From contig MPMT01000013.1 in the NCBI GenBank assembly GCA_002238645.1, positions 1 to 64,000 of the forward strand: a stretch of 64,000 bases of DNA, given 5' to 3'. This stretch comes from Alphaproteobacteria bacterium bin52 (GTDB lineage Bacteria > Pseudomonadota > Alphaproteobacteria > Thalassobaculales > Thalassobaculaceae). The position numbers and the translations under genes are program-made. The notes under the pieces were generated by a model. The model worked only from the letters and a program-made list of their open reading frames with translations, ran no database searches and was not told where the DNA came from. How positions within the stretch are numbered: the stretch's first letter is position 1; each line of letters opens with the position of its first letter. This document shows positions 45,744 through 55,916 of the stretch, piece after piece.

Positions 45744-46802
45744 TCAGAGTACCGGGCGTTGGAGAGGGGATTCCGCCGAGCGGCGCTCGAACGAGGCCCG
45801 GGTCCGGTTTGCGAACGCGACCAGCGAGAGCATCACCGGCACCTCGACGAGCACGCCGACCACGGTTGCCAGTGCGGCACCGGAGTTCAGCCCGAACAGG
45901 CTGATGGCCACGGCGACCGCGAGTTCGAAGAAGTTGGAGGTTCCGATCATTGCACAGGGTGCTGCGATCCGGTGCGGAACCCGCCACGCCCATGCCGCGG
46001 CGTAGGCGATCACGAACACGCCGTAGGACTGCAGGAGCAGCGGGACGGCGATGAGCACGATCAGCAACGGACGGTCGAGGATCACCTGGCCCTGGAACCC
46101 GAACAGCAGCACCACGGTCGCGAGCAGGGCGAGGATCGAGAGCGGCTTGATGCGGGCCGTGAAGCCGTCGACCGCGGAAGCATCGCCGTGGGCCCGTATC
46201 AGGTACCTTCGGGTCAAGATACCGGCGCCGAGCGGGACCATCACGTAGAGCACGACCGACAGCAACAGGGTTTCCCAGGGCACCGGGATCTCGGTGATGC
46301 CCAGCAGCAGTGCCACGATGGGTGCGAAGGCGAACACCATGATGGCGTCGTTCACGCTGACCTGGACGAGTGTGTAGTTGGGATCACCGCGGGTCAGGTG
46401 CGACCACACGAAGACCATGGCCGTGCACGGCGCGGCACCCAGCAGGATCAGTCCGGCAATATACCCGTCCGCGTCCTCTGGCGGGATCCAGGCGGCAAAC
46501 ACCGACTTGAAGAACAGGACCCCGAGTGCTGCCATGGTGAAGGGCTTGATCAGCCAGTTGACCACCAGGGTGATCAGGAGGCCCCGTGGCTGTTCCGCAA
46601 CCCGGTTCAGGCTCGAAAAGTCGACCGCGATCATCATCGGATAGACCATGGCCCAGATCAGGACGGCCACGACCAGGTTGACGCTGGCGTACTCGAGGCT
46701 CGCAAGGGTCGCGAACAGGCCGGGCACCATCTGGCCGAGCCCGACGCCGGCGACGATGCACAGACCGACCCAGATGGTGAGATATCGTTCGAACAGGGGC
46801 AT
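45744..46802 (-). CDS. Arsenite efflux transporter, ACR3 family
   Basis: The 352-residue protein has ten membrane helices and expels arsenite across the inner membrane. The conserved cysteine lies in [20 protein letters not shown], followed by [40 protein letters not shown] completes the family signature. It starts [20 protein letters not shown]. No arsR or arsC was seen beside it, which is unusual for a resistance operon; hemF is the downstream partner instead. Confidence 0.92.
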   Translation of the reverse strand: MPLFERYLTIWVGLCIVAGVGLGQMVPGLFATLASLEYASVNLVVAVLIWAMVYPMMIAVDFSSLNRVAEQPRGLLITLVVNWLIKPFTMAALGVLFFKSVFAAWIPPEDADGYIAGLILLGAAPCTAMVFVWSHLTRGDPNYTLVQVSVNDAIMVFAFAPIVALLLGITEIPVPWETLLLSVVLYVMVPLGAGILTRRYLIRAHGDASAVDGFTARIKPLSILALLATVVLLFGFQGQVILDRPLLIVLIAVPLLLQSYGVFVIAYAAAWAWRVPHRIAAPCAMIGTSNFFELAVAVAISLFGLNSGAALATVVGVLVEVPVMLSLVAFANRTRASFERRSAESPLQRPVL

Positions 46803-47271
46803 TGGCGAGGGTCCGGTGCGAGGGTGGAGGATCGGGGACGGAGGACCGGGCAGGGGCGGCGTGACGGAGCGCCGTATCTGTGCGACGGAACCCGGCTCAC
46901 GGGTGGACGGGAAACGCGCGGACCCTACTGCGCGCGCCCCCGCTTGTCACCACTGCCCCGGTTCCGGCGTAGCGCTCACAGGCTGGCTCTGCGTGGACCG
47001 GTCACGCTTTCCGGGGATAGGCCGATGTCCCGTTGCGAAAGTCGCCGGGGCGGGTCAAGGCGGCAGCCTGCACGGGCCTGGTTGGATCACTATCCCCTGT
47101 CACAAGAAGCGGCGTGACGGGCAGCAAACCGGTGCGGTAGGGTTGGATTCCGGTGATCGGGCGAGCCGGACAGACAGATGTGCAACGGCACATCCGGCCC
47201 CGGGAGCGTGCGGTGTACCGCAAGGGACCGGACGGCCGGGGGCGACATTCGGAGATTGAGGGGGACACGGC
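46803..47271. other. Divergent intergenic region
   Basis: These 469 bases separate the ACR3 and hydrolase genes, which are transcribed away from each other. No gene, RNA or ArsR-like operator is recognised. A GGGGGA site at 47258-47263 precedes the hydrolase start. Confidence 0.45.
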
Positions 47272-48420
47272 ATGGCGAACATGAACGCAGTTCTGGAACA
47301 GGCGGTCGCCCGCCAGGACGTTCCCTTTGCGGTCGGCATGGTCGCCGATGCCGACGGCACCCGGTTCAGCGGGGCCGCGGGCGAGGCCGCGGCCGGCCGC
47401 GCCGCCAGCGAGGACACGGTGTTCCGGATCTTCTCCATGACCAAGGCGATCGGTTCGGTCGCGGCCATGATCCTGATCGATCGCGGCAGGATCGATTTCG
47501 ACACGCCGGTCGTCGACATCCTGCCGGAATTCTCCCGCGTGCAGGTGCTGGACGGGTACGACGGCGATACTCCCGTCCTGCGAGCGCCGAGGGTTCAGGC
47601 CACCCTGCGCCACCTGGCAACCCATACCAGTGGCTTCGAATACGAGTTCTGGAACGCGGATGTCGCGAGATACCTCGAGGTGACCGGTCACCCCACAATA
47701 CTCTCCGGGCTCAAGCAGTCCCTGTTCTACCCGCTGACATCGGACCCCGGCACCCGCTGGGGCTACGGCATCGGAATCGACTGGCTCGGCCAGGTGGTCG
47801 AGGCCGTCGACGGGCGGACCATCGACGTGTTCTGCCGCGAGGAGATCTTCGAGCCGCTGGGGATGGCGAACACGGGGTTCGAGCTTGAAGGCGGCATGGC
47901 GGCGAACCTGGGCACGCTGATGGCTCGCGGCGAGGACGGCGTCTTCGTCCCGTTCGACCTCGCACCGCCGTCGCGCCCCGAGATGTACGGCATGGGCCAC
48001 AACCTCTACTCGACGGCGCCGGACTACCTGCGGTTCCTGCGCGCGGTGCTGTGCAAGGGTGAACTGGACGGTGCGCGAATCCTTTCCGAGCAGGCTGTCG
48101 CCGACATGACGGTCGATCACATGCAGGGGCTTACCTTCCAGAAAATGGTCACCATCGCACCGCCGGTGACTGCGGATGTCGACCTGTTCCCGGGTACGCG
48201 GGTCACGCACAGCTTCGCATTCGCGCGCAACGAGGAGGCGATTCCCGGCAAACGCAGCGCCGGATCGCTGACCTGGGCAGGGGTCTGCAACACCCACTTT
48301 TGGCTCGACCCGACGAAGGGCATCGCCGGGGTGATCATGACGCAGTCGCTTCCGTTTGTCGAAGAGCGTTTCATGGCGACCTACGACGCCTACGAACAAG
48401 CGGTCTACGCCGACCTGTGA
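47272..48420 (+). CDS. Class C beta-lactamase-like serine hydrolase (EstB type)
   Basis: The 382-residue protein has the SxxK motif in FRIFSMTKAIGSVAAMILID and the tyrosine motif GYGIGIDWLGQVV, plus RHLATHTSGFEYEF. No signal peptide is visible, so it is probably a cytosolic esterase rather than a periplasmic lactamase or DD-peptidase. Start ATG 47272 with a purine-rich site upstream. The adjacent LysR gene starts 103 bases later. Confidence 0.87.
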   Translation: MANMNAVLEQAVARQDVPFAVGMVADADGTRFSGAAGEAAAGRAASEDTVFRIFSMTKAIGSVAAMILIDRGRIDFDTPVVDILPEFSRVQVLDGYDGDTPVLRAPRVQATLRHLATHTSGFEYEFWNADVARYLEVTGHPTILSGLKQSLFYPLTSDPGTRWGYGIGIDWLGQVVEAVDGRTIDVFCREEIFEPLGMANTGFELEGGMAANLGTLMARGEDGVFVPFDLAPPSRPEMYGMGHNLYSTAPDYLRFLRAVLCKGELDGARILSEQAVADMTVDHMQGLTFQKMVTIAPPVTADVDLFPGTRVTHSFAFARNEEAIPGKRSAGSLTWAGVCNTHFWLDPTKGIAGVIMTQSLPFVEERFMATYDAYEQAVYADL

Positions 48421-48523
48421 GGCAGCAACCGTCGGGCCCGACCGTGCACGCGACATGGGGCCCGGTGGCGGGAACCGCGTTGGCGGCCACGGAATCACCG
48501 GTCCGAAGGTCTGAACACTGACC

Positions 48524-49471
48524 ATGGCCCGCCCGTCCACCGGCCTGCACCGGGTTTCGGTCCGGCACCTTCGCCTCGTGGCCGCGATTGCCGAGAGCGG
48601 CAGCATGATCCGTGCGGCCGAACAGGTCGGACGCACACAGCCCGCGGTCACCAGGGCGGTGCGGGACCTGGAACGGGACCTGGGCGTCACCCTGTTCGAT
48701 CGTGGCAATCGCGGGGTCTCGCCGACGCGGTACGGCGAGGTGCTGGTGCGTCACGCGCGTCGGGTTCTTGCTCAACTCGCGGACGCGGGCGAGGAAATCG
48801 AGGACCTGGTCCACGGCACCGGGGGCCGGGTTGTCGTCGGAACTCTCCTGGCCGCATCCGCGTGGCTCCTGCCCAAGGCGATTGTCCAGCTGCGTTGCGA
48901 ACGGCCACGGGTCAGTGTCGATGTGGTCGAGGGGACCCACGATCGCCTGTTGCCGATGCTGTTGCACGGTGACCTCGAAATGGTGGTCGGGCGGCTCAGC
49001 GAGTTTCGCCACCGTGCCGGAATTCGTCAGGAACCCCTGTACTCCGAGGAGATCGTGACGGTCGCCCGGCCCGAGCATCCCCTGGTTCACCGCGGGGAGC
49101 TTGAACTTGCGGATTTGCAGGAAACCGACTGGATCCTGCCGCCGCCCGAGACCACGCTGCGCCGGCAGATCGAGAAGGTGTTCTTTGACGCCGGCCTGGA
49201 CCCGCCCCGCTGCATGGTGCAGTCCGTGTCCCTGCTGACCAACCGGAACCTGCTGTACGCCAGCGATCTCGTGGGAGCCTGGCCGAGGGGGGTGGCAGCA
49301 GATGACCTGGCGCACGGGCGCCTGGTCTCGCTTCCGGTTGACCTCGGAGGCATCCTGTGGCCGGTCGGGGTCTCGACACGCAAGAACTCCCCGCTCTCGC
49401 CGACTGCCGAGGCGCTTCTCTCCGCGCTGCGCGCAGTCGGATCAGGTGCCGCGCCACGTGGCCATGCATAA
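48524..49471 (+). CDS. LysR family transcriptional regulator
   Basis: The 315-residue protein has an N-terminal winged HTH (VSVRHLRLVAAIAESGSMIR, then AAEQVGRTQPAVTRAVRDLE) and a periplasmic-binding-like effector domain (VVVGTLLAASAWLLPKAIVQ onward). Its sequence resembles regulators of aromatic catabolism (GbpR/CbsR-like). The following genes on the same strand encode a DHDPS-family aldolase and a ring-cleaving-type cupin, which it may control. Confidence 0.88.
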   Translation: MARPSTGLHRVSVRHLRLVAAIAESGSMIRAAEQVGRTQPAVTRAVRDLERDLGVTLFDRGNRGVSPTRYGEVLVRHARRVLAQLADAGEEIEDLVHGTGGRVVVGTLLAASAWLLPKAIVQLRCERPRVSVDVVEGTHDRLLPMLLHGDLEMVVGRLSEFRHRAGIRQEPLYSEEIVTVARPEHPLVHRGELELADLQETDWILPPPETTLRRQIEKVFFDAGLDPPRCMVQSVSLLTNRNLLYASDLVGAWPRGVAADDLAHGRLVSLPVDLGGILWPVGVSTRKNSPLSPTAEALLSALRAVGSGAAPRGHA

Positions 49472-49876
49472 ACAACATATCTGATTGCGCTAATTTCACT
49501 TGAAGGCATAGCAGGAGCGCCGCACACTGCCTGCATGATCCAGCCGGGAATGGACGGCATGCACGCATCAGGCAGTGGTCTGCGGATCCCGGCGATAGAC
49601 GTGCGCCACGCTCGCCGGAACAGGCGGTGCTCGTCCTGCCGGCGGAAATCGCGGTCCTGTCCGCGGGACGTGGCTTCACGAGCAGGGGACAGTCGGGGCA
49701 GTGCCCCGGAAACCCGCGGGCGGTCCGACCGCTGTCGATACTCCGCGGGGAAGGGGATGGTGAAGACAGGGACGCCGTCGGGGCGCGCCGCACGGTGATC
49801 CGTCGCTGACCCCGGGGCAGGCGTGGCAGGCACTGCTCGGGTCTGCGGGACAGGAGGTGTCGGGAGAACCGGAGCG
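49472..49876. other. Intergenic region with AT-rich start
   Basis: The 405 bases downstream of the LysR gene have no recognised gene. The first 35 (from about 49466: ATAAACAACATATCTGATTG, then CGCTAATTTCACTTGAAGGC) are strikingly AT-rich against the surrounding GC. They contain ATCTGATTGCGCTAAT, an imperfect palindrome of the kind LysR proteins bind (T-N11-A). It could be a promoter or operator for the catabolic genes; not proven. Confidence 0.35.
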
Positions 49877-50851
49877 ATGGAATACTGCCGAAGCGAGGCC
49901 AAGGCGTACGCCCGCGCCAATCTGAAGGGGATCTGGGCTGCTGCCCTGCAACCCTTCGCGCCGGATCTTTCGATCGACGAAGCGGGCATGCGGGCGAACT
50001 TCAGGCACTGGGTCGAGGACCTGAGTATTGACGGCGTCTTCATTGCCGGCAAGCAGGGCGAGTTCTTCTCCATGACGGTGGAGGAACGCAAGAGGGTCTT
50101 CGAGATCACGGTCGACGCGCTGCGCGGGACCGGCGCCGGTACCATCATGTCGTGCTCGGACCAGAACCTGGACACGGTGATCGGGCTTGCGCGCCACGCC
50201 GAGGCGATCGGGGCGGACTATGTCGTCGTGCACGCCCCTGTCCTTCACTTCGTGACCGACCGGGACCGGATCCTGCTGGAATACTACCGAACCATCAGCA
50301 ATGCGGTGGAGATCGGCATCGCCCTGTGGAGCCATCCCGACAGCGGTTACCTGATGAGCCCGGACCTCTGTGCGCGGATTGCCGAACTGCCCAATGTCGT
50401 TGCCATCAAGTACAGCGTCCCGAGACCGATGTACGCCGAACTGACCCGACTGGCCGGAGACCGGTTGCTTGTCAGCACGGCATCGGAGGATGAATGGCTC
50501 GACAACATCCTCGAACTTGGCTGGCAGCTGTATCTCTGTTCGTCGCCGCCGTACCTGCTGCAGACGGCAGTAGATCGCCGGATGCGCGAGTACACCGATC
50601 TCGCCCTGACCGGCGACGCCGGGGAAGCCAGGCGGATCAGGGACAGCCTGGAGCCGGTCCGCCAGGCACTGAAACAGACACGTCCGGGAGCCAAGCCGCA
50701 CGCGCACCAGAAGTTCTGGCAGGAGTTGCTCGGACAGGTCGGAGGACGGGTGCGTCCGCCGATGCTGGAACTGACCAGGGCCGAACAGGCGGCGGTCCGG
50801 GCCGCGTTCGAAGGGTGTGGGCTGGGTCTGATGCGCGGTGCCGCTGATTGA
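49877..50851 (+). CDS. Dihydrodipicolinate synthase (DHDPS/NAL) family aldolase
   Basis: The 324-residue class I aldolase fold has the Schiff-base lysine in NVVAIKYSVPRP (residue 178) and FIAGKQGEFFSMTVEERKRV near the usual GTTGE site (here GKQGE). IALWSHPDSGYLMSPDL replaces the LPYYN motif of true DapA, as in hydratase-aldolases of aromatic degradation (NahE/PhdJ-like). Start ATG 49877 follows GGAG. The cupin dioxygenase gene begins 13 bases after its stop. Confidence 0.85.
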   Translation: MEYCRSEAKAYARANLKGIWAAALQPFAPDLSIDEAGMRANFRHWVEDLSIDGVFIAGKQGEFFSMTVEERKRVFEITVDALRGTGAGTIMSCSDQNLDTVIGLARHAEAIGADYVVVHAPVLHFVTDRDRILLEYYRTISNAVEIGIALWSHPDSGYLMSPDLCARIAELPNVVAIKYSVPRPMYAELTRLAGDRLLVSTASEDEWLDNILELGWQLYLCSSPPYLLQTAVDRRMREYTDLALTGDAGEARRIRDSLEPVRQALKQTRPGAKPHAHQKFWQELLGQVGGRVRPPMLELTRAEQAAVRAAFEGCGLGLMRGAAD

Positions 50852-50864
50852 GGAGGGAACGGTG

Positions 50865-51425
50865 ATGAGCCTGCATGTCACCCATCCGACCCTGAAACCG
50901 TTCGATTTCCGTCGATGGATCGACGGGCATCGCGACCTGCTGAAGCCGCCGGTCGGCAACAAGCTGGTGTTCGAGGAGGCCGGCATGGTGGTGATGGTGG
51001 TCGGGGGCCCGAACCAGCGGGTCGATTTTCACGACGATCCCGTCGAGGAGTTCTTCTACCAGCTCGAGGGCGACATGATTCTCAAGGTCGCGGACTCCGG
51101 CAGGATCTACGATGTGCCCATTCGTGCCGGCGAGGTCTTCATGCTTCCCCCGCACGTGCGGCACTCCCCGCAGCGACCCGTTCCCGACTCCGTCGGCCTT
51201 GTCGTCGAGGCACCGCGTGTCGGCGACATGAAGGACGGTTTCGAGTGGTTCTGCTTCGAGTGCGGCAGCCTGGTGCATCGGGTGGAACTGCCCGTCAGCA
51301 ACATCGTCACCGATCTGCCGCCGCTCTTCGACGCCTTCTATTCCGATGAGACCGCCCGCACCTGCCCGGTGTGCAGCGCGTTGCATCCCGGACGCGAACC
51401 ACCCGACGGGTGGGCGGTGATCTGA
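50865..51425 (+). CDS. 3-hydroxyanthranilate 3,4-dioxygenase-like cupin
   Basis: The 186-residue Fe(II) ring-cleaving cupin type shows metal ligands in VDFHDDPVEEFFYQLEGDMI (H, E) and LPPHVRHSPQRP (H). The C-terminus carries a rubredoxin-like pair CFEC and CPVC, present in bacterial HAOs. Start ATG 50865 follows GAGGAGGGAA. In bacteria such enzymes serve tryptophan, 2-nitrobenzoate or related aromatic catabolism. Next to a hydratase-aldolase-like protein, a ring-cleavage pathway seems likely; the substrate is inference. Confidence 0.85.
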   Translation: MSLHVTHPTLKPFDFRRWIDGHRDLLKPPVGNKLVFEEAGMVVMVVGGPNQRVDFHDDPVEEFFYQLEGDMILKVADSGRIYDVPIRAGEVFMLPPHVRHSPQRPVPDSVGLVVEAPRVGDMKDGFEWFCFECGSLVHRVELPVSNIVTDLPPLFDAFYSDETARTCPVCSALHPGREPPDGWAVI

Positions 51426-51463
51426 TCGCGTAGGCCGGGTGTCACGTCACCCGCCCTGAATGA

Positions 51464-52471
<1,008 letters not shown>

Positions 52472-52536
52472 CGGTCTGCGACCCCGGTGACTGACCTGAC
52501 CGCGGTGCGTGCCCGCGCCCGCACCGGAAAACACCG

Positions 52537-54348
52537 GTGCGGTTCCCGCAGGTGCTGATCCGACTGTCCGACTGCCTGCTGCACCTTGAAAGGGCGCTGC
52601 TGGTCGTGACGGGGGCCGGGCTGGTCGGTCTCATCCTGTTCAACGTGGTGACCCGTGCCGCGGGAGTGGCGGTCTACTGGGTCGATGAACTCGCGATCTA
52701 CGCCATGACCTGGCTGGTCTTCATCGGCGCCGGTCACGCCGTGCGATTGCGCCGGCACGTGCGGGTCACCTTGCTCCTGCCGGCGTTGCCCGACCGGATG
52801 CGCCACCGGGCGGAACTCGGCATCGATGTCCTGGTATGGGCGTTCTGCCTGTTGTGCGTCTGGATGAGCTGGCTCTGGTACGATCCCCCCGGGATCGTCG
52901 CCGCCGGGTTCGACCCCAACATCTTCTCCGCCCGGACCTTCAACTTCATCTATGACGAGCCGACGCTGACCATCGGTATTGCCAAGCCGTGGGTCTGGCT
53001 GGTGATGCCGTGGTTTTCCGTGGCCGCAAGCGTGCACGCCGGTGCGAACTTCGTCGAGCGGACGCGAACTCCCGGAGAGGCCGTGACCGGCGGCATCTTC
53101 CTCGCCACGCTGCTGATCGGGGTCCCAATCAGTTTCGTGCTCATGATCTCGGCCACGGCCTATATCTGGCTGTCCGGCAACCAGATGCTGTACGGCGCGT
53201 TCATGCAGCGGCTGTTCAGCGGGATCGAGTCGTGCAGTCTGCTCGCGATACCACTGTTCATGCTGACGGGCGAACTGAAAAACGCGGGCGGCCTGACCCG
53301 CAGGCTGATTGCGATGGCACGCGTGTTCGTCGGCGGACTGAAGGGAGGGCTGGCCTACATCAACCTGGTCGCGAACATGATGATGGCGTCGATCATGGGC
53401 TCGGCCGTGGCAAAGATGGCCGTCATGTCGCGGGTGATGGTGCCGGAGATGGAAAGGTTGGGGTACGACCGTGCCTTCGCCGGCGCCCTGACCGCGGCGG
53501 GCGGGCTGCTGTCACCGATCATCCCCCCGTCGATGCTGTTCGTCATATTCGGGGTGCTGGCGCAGATCGCCATCGGTGACCTGTTCATCGCCGGCATCGT
53601 TCCGGGCCTGATACTTGCCGGCGCCTTCTGCCTGTGCGTGGCCGCCATGGGAGTCCTGACCGAGTTTCCGGCAACGGCCCGCCTGTCGCGTGGCGCAGTG
53701 GTCCGGGCCATTTCCCAGGGCTTGCCCGCGCTGGCAATTCCCCTGGTGATCATCGGCGGGATCGTGCTCGGCCTCGCCACGCCGACGGAGTCGGCGGCGC
53801 TGGCGGCACTGGCAGCCTTCGTGATCGGCCGTTTCCTGTACGGGGACCTGGAACTCCGTGACCTCCCGGCGGTCTTCTACGACACCGCCGTCAACTCGGC
53901 CGTCGTCACCTTCCTGATCGCGGCCGCAAACGTGTTCGGCTGGGTCCTGATCTACGAGAAAATTCCCCAGATGGTCGCGGGATGGACCGCCGGACTGACG
54001 GACGATCCGTTCGTGTTCATGCTGCTGGTCAACCTGCTGCTGCTCGTCGTCGGGATGGTGATCGACGGGATTGCGGCCCTGATCATCGTGGTTCCGATCC
54101 TGATGCCGATCGCAACCGGGGTTTTCGGGATCGATCCGTTCCACTTCGGTGTGGTCGTCTGCATCAACCTTGTGCTCGGCCTGCTGACGCCCCCGGTCGG
54201 GGCCGGTCTGTACGTGGTGGCGGACATGTCCGGAGCACGGCCGACGGCGATCTTCCTCGCCCTGCTGCCGTTCGTGCTCTCGACCATTGCGGTGCTGGTG
54301 CTGCTCAGCTGGCAACCGGTGCTGGTCACCGGGCTGATTTCCGGCTGA
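52537..54348 (+). CDS. TRAP transporter fused permease, DctQ-DctM
   Basis: The 603-residue inner-membrane protein carries the small (DctQ) subunit in residues ~1-190 (4 helices, e.g. LLVVTGAGLVGLILFNVVTR; VDELAIYAMTWLVFIGAGH) and the large DctM subunit (about 12 helices; ending LGLLTPPVGAGLYVVADMSG). Conserved DctM stretches are LLSPIIPPSMLFVIFGVLAQ and GLATPTESAALAALAAFVIG. It starts at GTG 52537, 65 bases after the broken dctP. Without a working binding protein the transporter would be orphaned unless another DctP serves it. Confidence 0.9.
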   Translation: MRFPQVLIRLSDCLLHLERALLVVTGAGLVGLILFNVVTRAAGVAVYWVDELAIYAMTWLVFIGAGHAVRLRRHVRVTLLLPALPDRMRHRAELGIDVLVWAFCLLCVWMSWLWYDPPGIVAAGFDPNIFSARTFNFIYDEPTLTIGIAKPWVWLVMPWFSVAASVHAGANFVERTRTPGEAVTGGIFLATLLIGVPISFVLMISATAYIWLSGNQMLYGAFMQRLFSGIESCSLLAIPLFMLTGELKNAGGLTRRLIAMARVFVGGLKGGLAYINLVANMMMASIMGSAVAKMAVMSRVMVPEMERLGYDRAFAGALTAAGGLLSPIIPPSMLFVIFGVLAQIAIGDLFIAGIVPGLILAGAFCLCVAAMGVLTEFPATARLSRGAVVRAISQGLPALAIPLVIIGGIVLGLATPTESAALAALAAFVIGRFLYGDLELRDLPAVFYDTAVNSAVVTFLIAAANVFGWVLIYEKIPQMVAGWTAGLTDDPFVFMLLVNLLLLVVGMVIDGIAALIIVVPILMPIATGVFGIDPFHFGVVVCINLVLGLLTPPVGAGLYVVADMSGARPTAIFLALLPFVLSTIAVLVLLSWQPVLVTGLISG

Positions 54349-54473
54349 TCGGGGTCATGATCCTGCCCGGAGTCCGCACCCGGGTCTTTTCACGTCCGTT
54401 CCGTATTGCCAGAATGGCGCCCTGTCGGAGTGCTGTCGGCGCTCTGGCCACGTGAACAGCCGCGGCCTGCGCC

Positions 54474-55916
54474 ATGCCCCGTCCCCGAGTGTTGTTCTGC
54501 CTGTTTGACGGGCTGCGCCGTGACATGGTCCGGCCCGAACTGATGCCTCGGCTGCATCGGTTCCGCAACTCCTGGTGCGAGTTTCCGAACAGCTCCGCCG
54601 CCTTTCCGTCCGAGACCCGGGTTCAGGTCTCGAGCCTGGTCACCGGTGCCTTTCCCGAGGGTCACGGCATCATGGCCAACAGCTTCCTCGACCCGGCGCT
54701 CGGTCTTCCCGGACCGCTCGATACCTCCGACATCGAGGGCATGGCCCGGGCCCGGCGCATCTACGGCCGGGTGCACAGGGCCGAGACCCTGGGCGAGTGC
54801 CTCGCCCGGGCGCATCGACGCTACGCGGTCGTGACCGCCGGCACCCGGGGCAACGCGATGCTGCTCGACCTGCATGCGGACGAACTCGGCCAGCCGGTGT
54901 TCTCGACCCAGTCGGACGCTGTTTCGAGCCGGGCCGCCGACCACCGGGCGATCGTCGGGCGTTTCGGTCCTCCGCCGGCACGGACCTTCCCGGATACGGG
55001 AGTGACCGCCTACGTCACTCGCGTGCTGCTCGAACACTTCATTCCGCACCACGACGCCGACCTGCAGGTTCTCTGGTTCAACGAACCCGATCTCACCTTC
55101 CACTACCGCGGCATCGGTTCGCCCGAGAGCCTGGCGGCCCTTCGGGCGGTCGACGCCGCGTTCGGCCGGATCCTCGACTGGTGGGACGGAGAGGGCAGGG
55201 CGGCCGGCTGGCGCCTGGTCGCCGCCTCCGACCACGGGCAGATCACCGTTACCGGGCAGGTCGACGTGGCGGGCGCCCTGCGTGGCGGCGGTTTCCGGGT
55301 CGGGCCTGACGGTGATCTCGCGATCAGGTCCGGCTACAGCAGTCATCTCGTGGTGCGCGACCGCGATCCCTCCCTCGTCGCCCGGGTGGTCGGGTTCCTT
55401 GCCGAGCAGGACTGGTGCGGGCTGATCCTGAGCCGTACCGGCATCGAGGGAACCCTGGCGATGGAGGCGGTCGGCGTGTCCAACGAGCGCTCCGCCGACG
55501 TCGCCTTCACGCTCCGGACCACTGACGCGGCCAACGACTGGGGCTACCCGGGCACCTGCCTTGCGGACAACCCCGACATTCCGCCGGGCGGCGGGCTGCA
55601 CGGCGGGTTGCACGCGATCGAGCTGGGAACCCTGCTGGTGTTCGGAGGCGACGGTGTGGTGCCGTCGGGCCGTATCGACAGCCCGGCCGGGGTCATCGAC
55701 ATCGCCCCGACCATGCTCCACCTGCTCGGCGTTGCGTCCCCGCGGACGGCGACGGGCCGGGTGCTGCACGAGGCGTTAACGGGCGCAGCCGTGGCACCTG
55801 CCTGGCGCGAGGACATCCTGCGCTCGCGAGCGGGCGACCATGTCCAGCAGCTCACCGTCGCCCGGATCGACGGGCAACGGTCGCCACGGCTGCGCGGTGG
55901 AAGGAGGCTCGCATGA
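54474..55916 (+). CDS. Alkaline phosphatase superfamily / nucleotide pyrophosphatase-like protein
   Basis: The 480-residue protein starts MPRPRVLFCLFDGLRRDMVR with a metal-binding aspartate. The nucleophile region is AAFPSETRVQVSSLVTGAFP and later metal ligands lie in LWFNEPDLTFHYRGIG and RLVAASDHGQITVTG; GGLHGGLHAIELGTLLVFGG completes the set. No signal peptide is seen. It probably hydrolyses a phosphate ester or phosphodiester. Its last bases overlap the next gene by ATGA. Confidence 0.83.
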   Translation: MPRPRVLFCLFDGLRRDMVRPELMPRLHRFRNSWCEFPNSSAAFPSETRVQVSSLVTGAFPEGHGIMANSFLDPALGLPGPLDTSDIEGMARARRIYGRVHRAETLGECLARAHRRYAVVTAGTRGNAMLLDLHADELGQPVFSTQSDAVSSRAADHRAIVGRFGPPPARTFPDTGVTAYVTRVLLEHFIPHHDADLQVLWFNEPDLTFHYRGIGSPESLAALRAVDAAFGRILDWWDGEGRAAGWRLVAASDHGQITVTGQVDVAGALRGGGFRVGPDGDLAIRSGYSSHLVVRDRDPSLVARVVGFLAEQDWCGLILSRTGIEGTLAMEAVGVSNERSADVAFTLRTTDAANDWGYPGTCLADNPDIPPGGGLHGGLHAIELGTLLVFGGDGVVPSGRIDSPAGVIDIAPTMLHLLGVASPRTATGRVLHEALTGAAVAPAWREDILRSRAGDHVQQLTVARIDGQRSPRLRGGRRLA

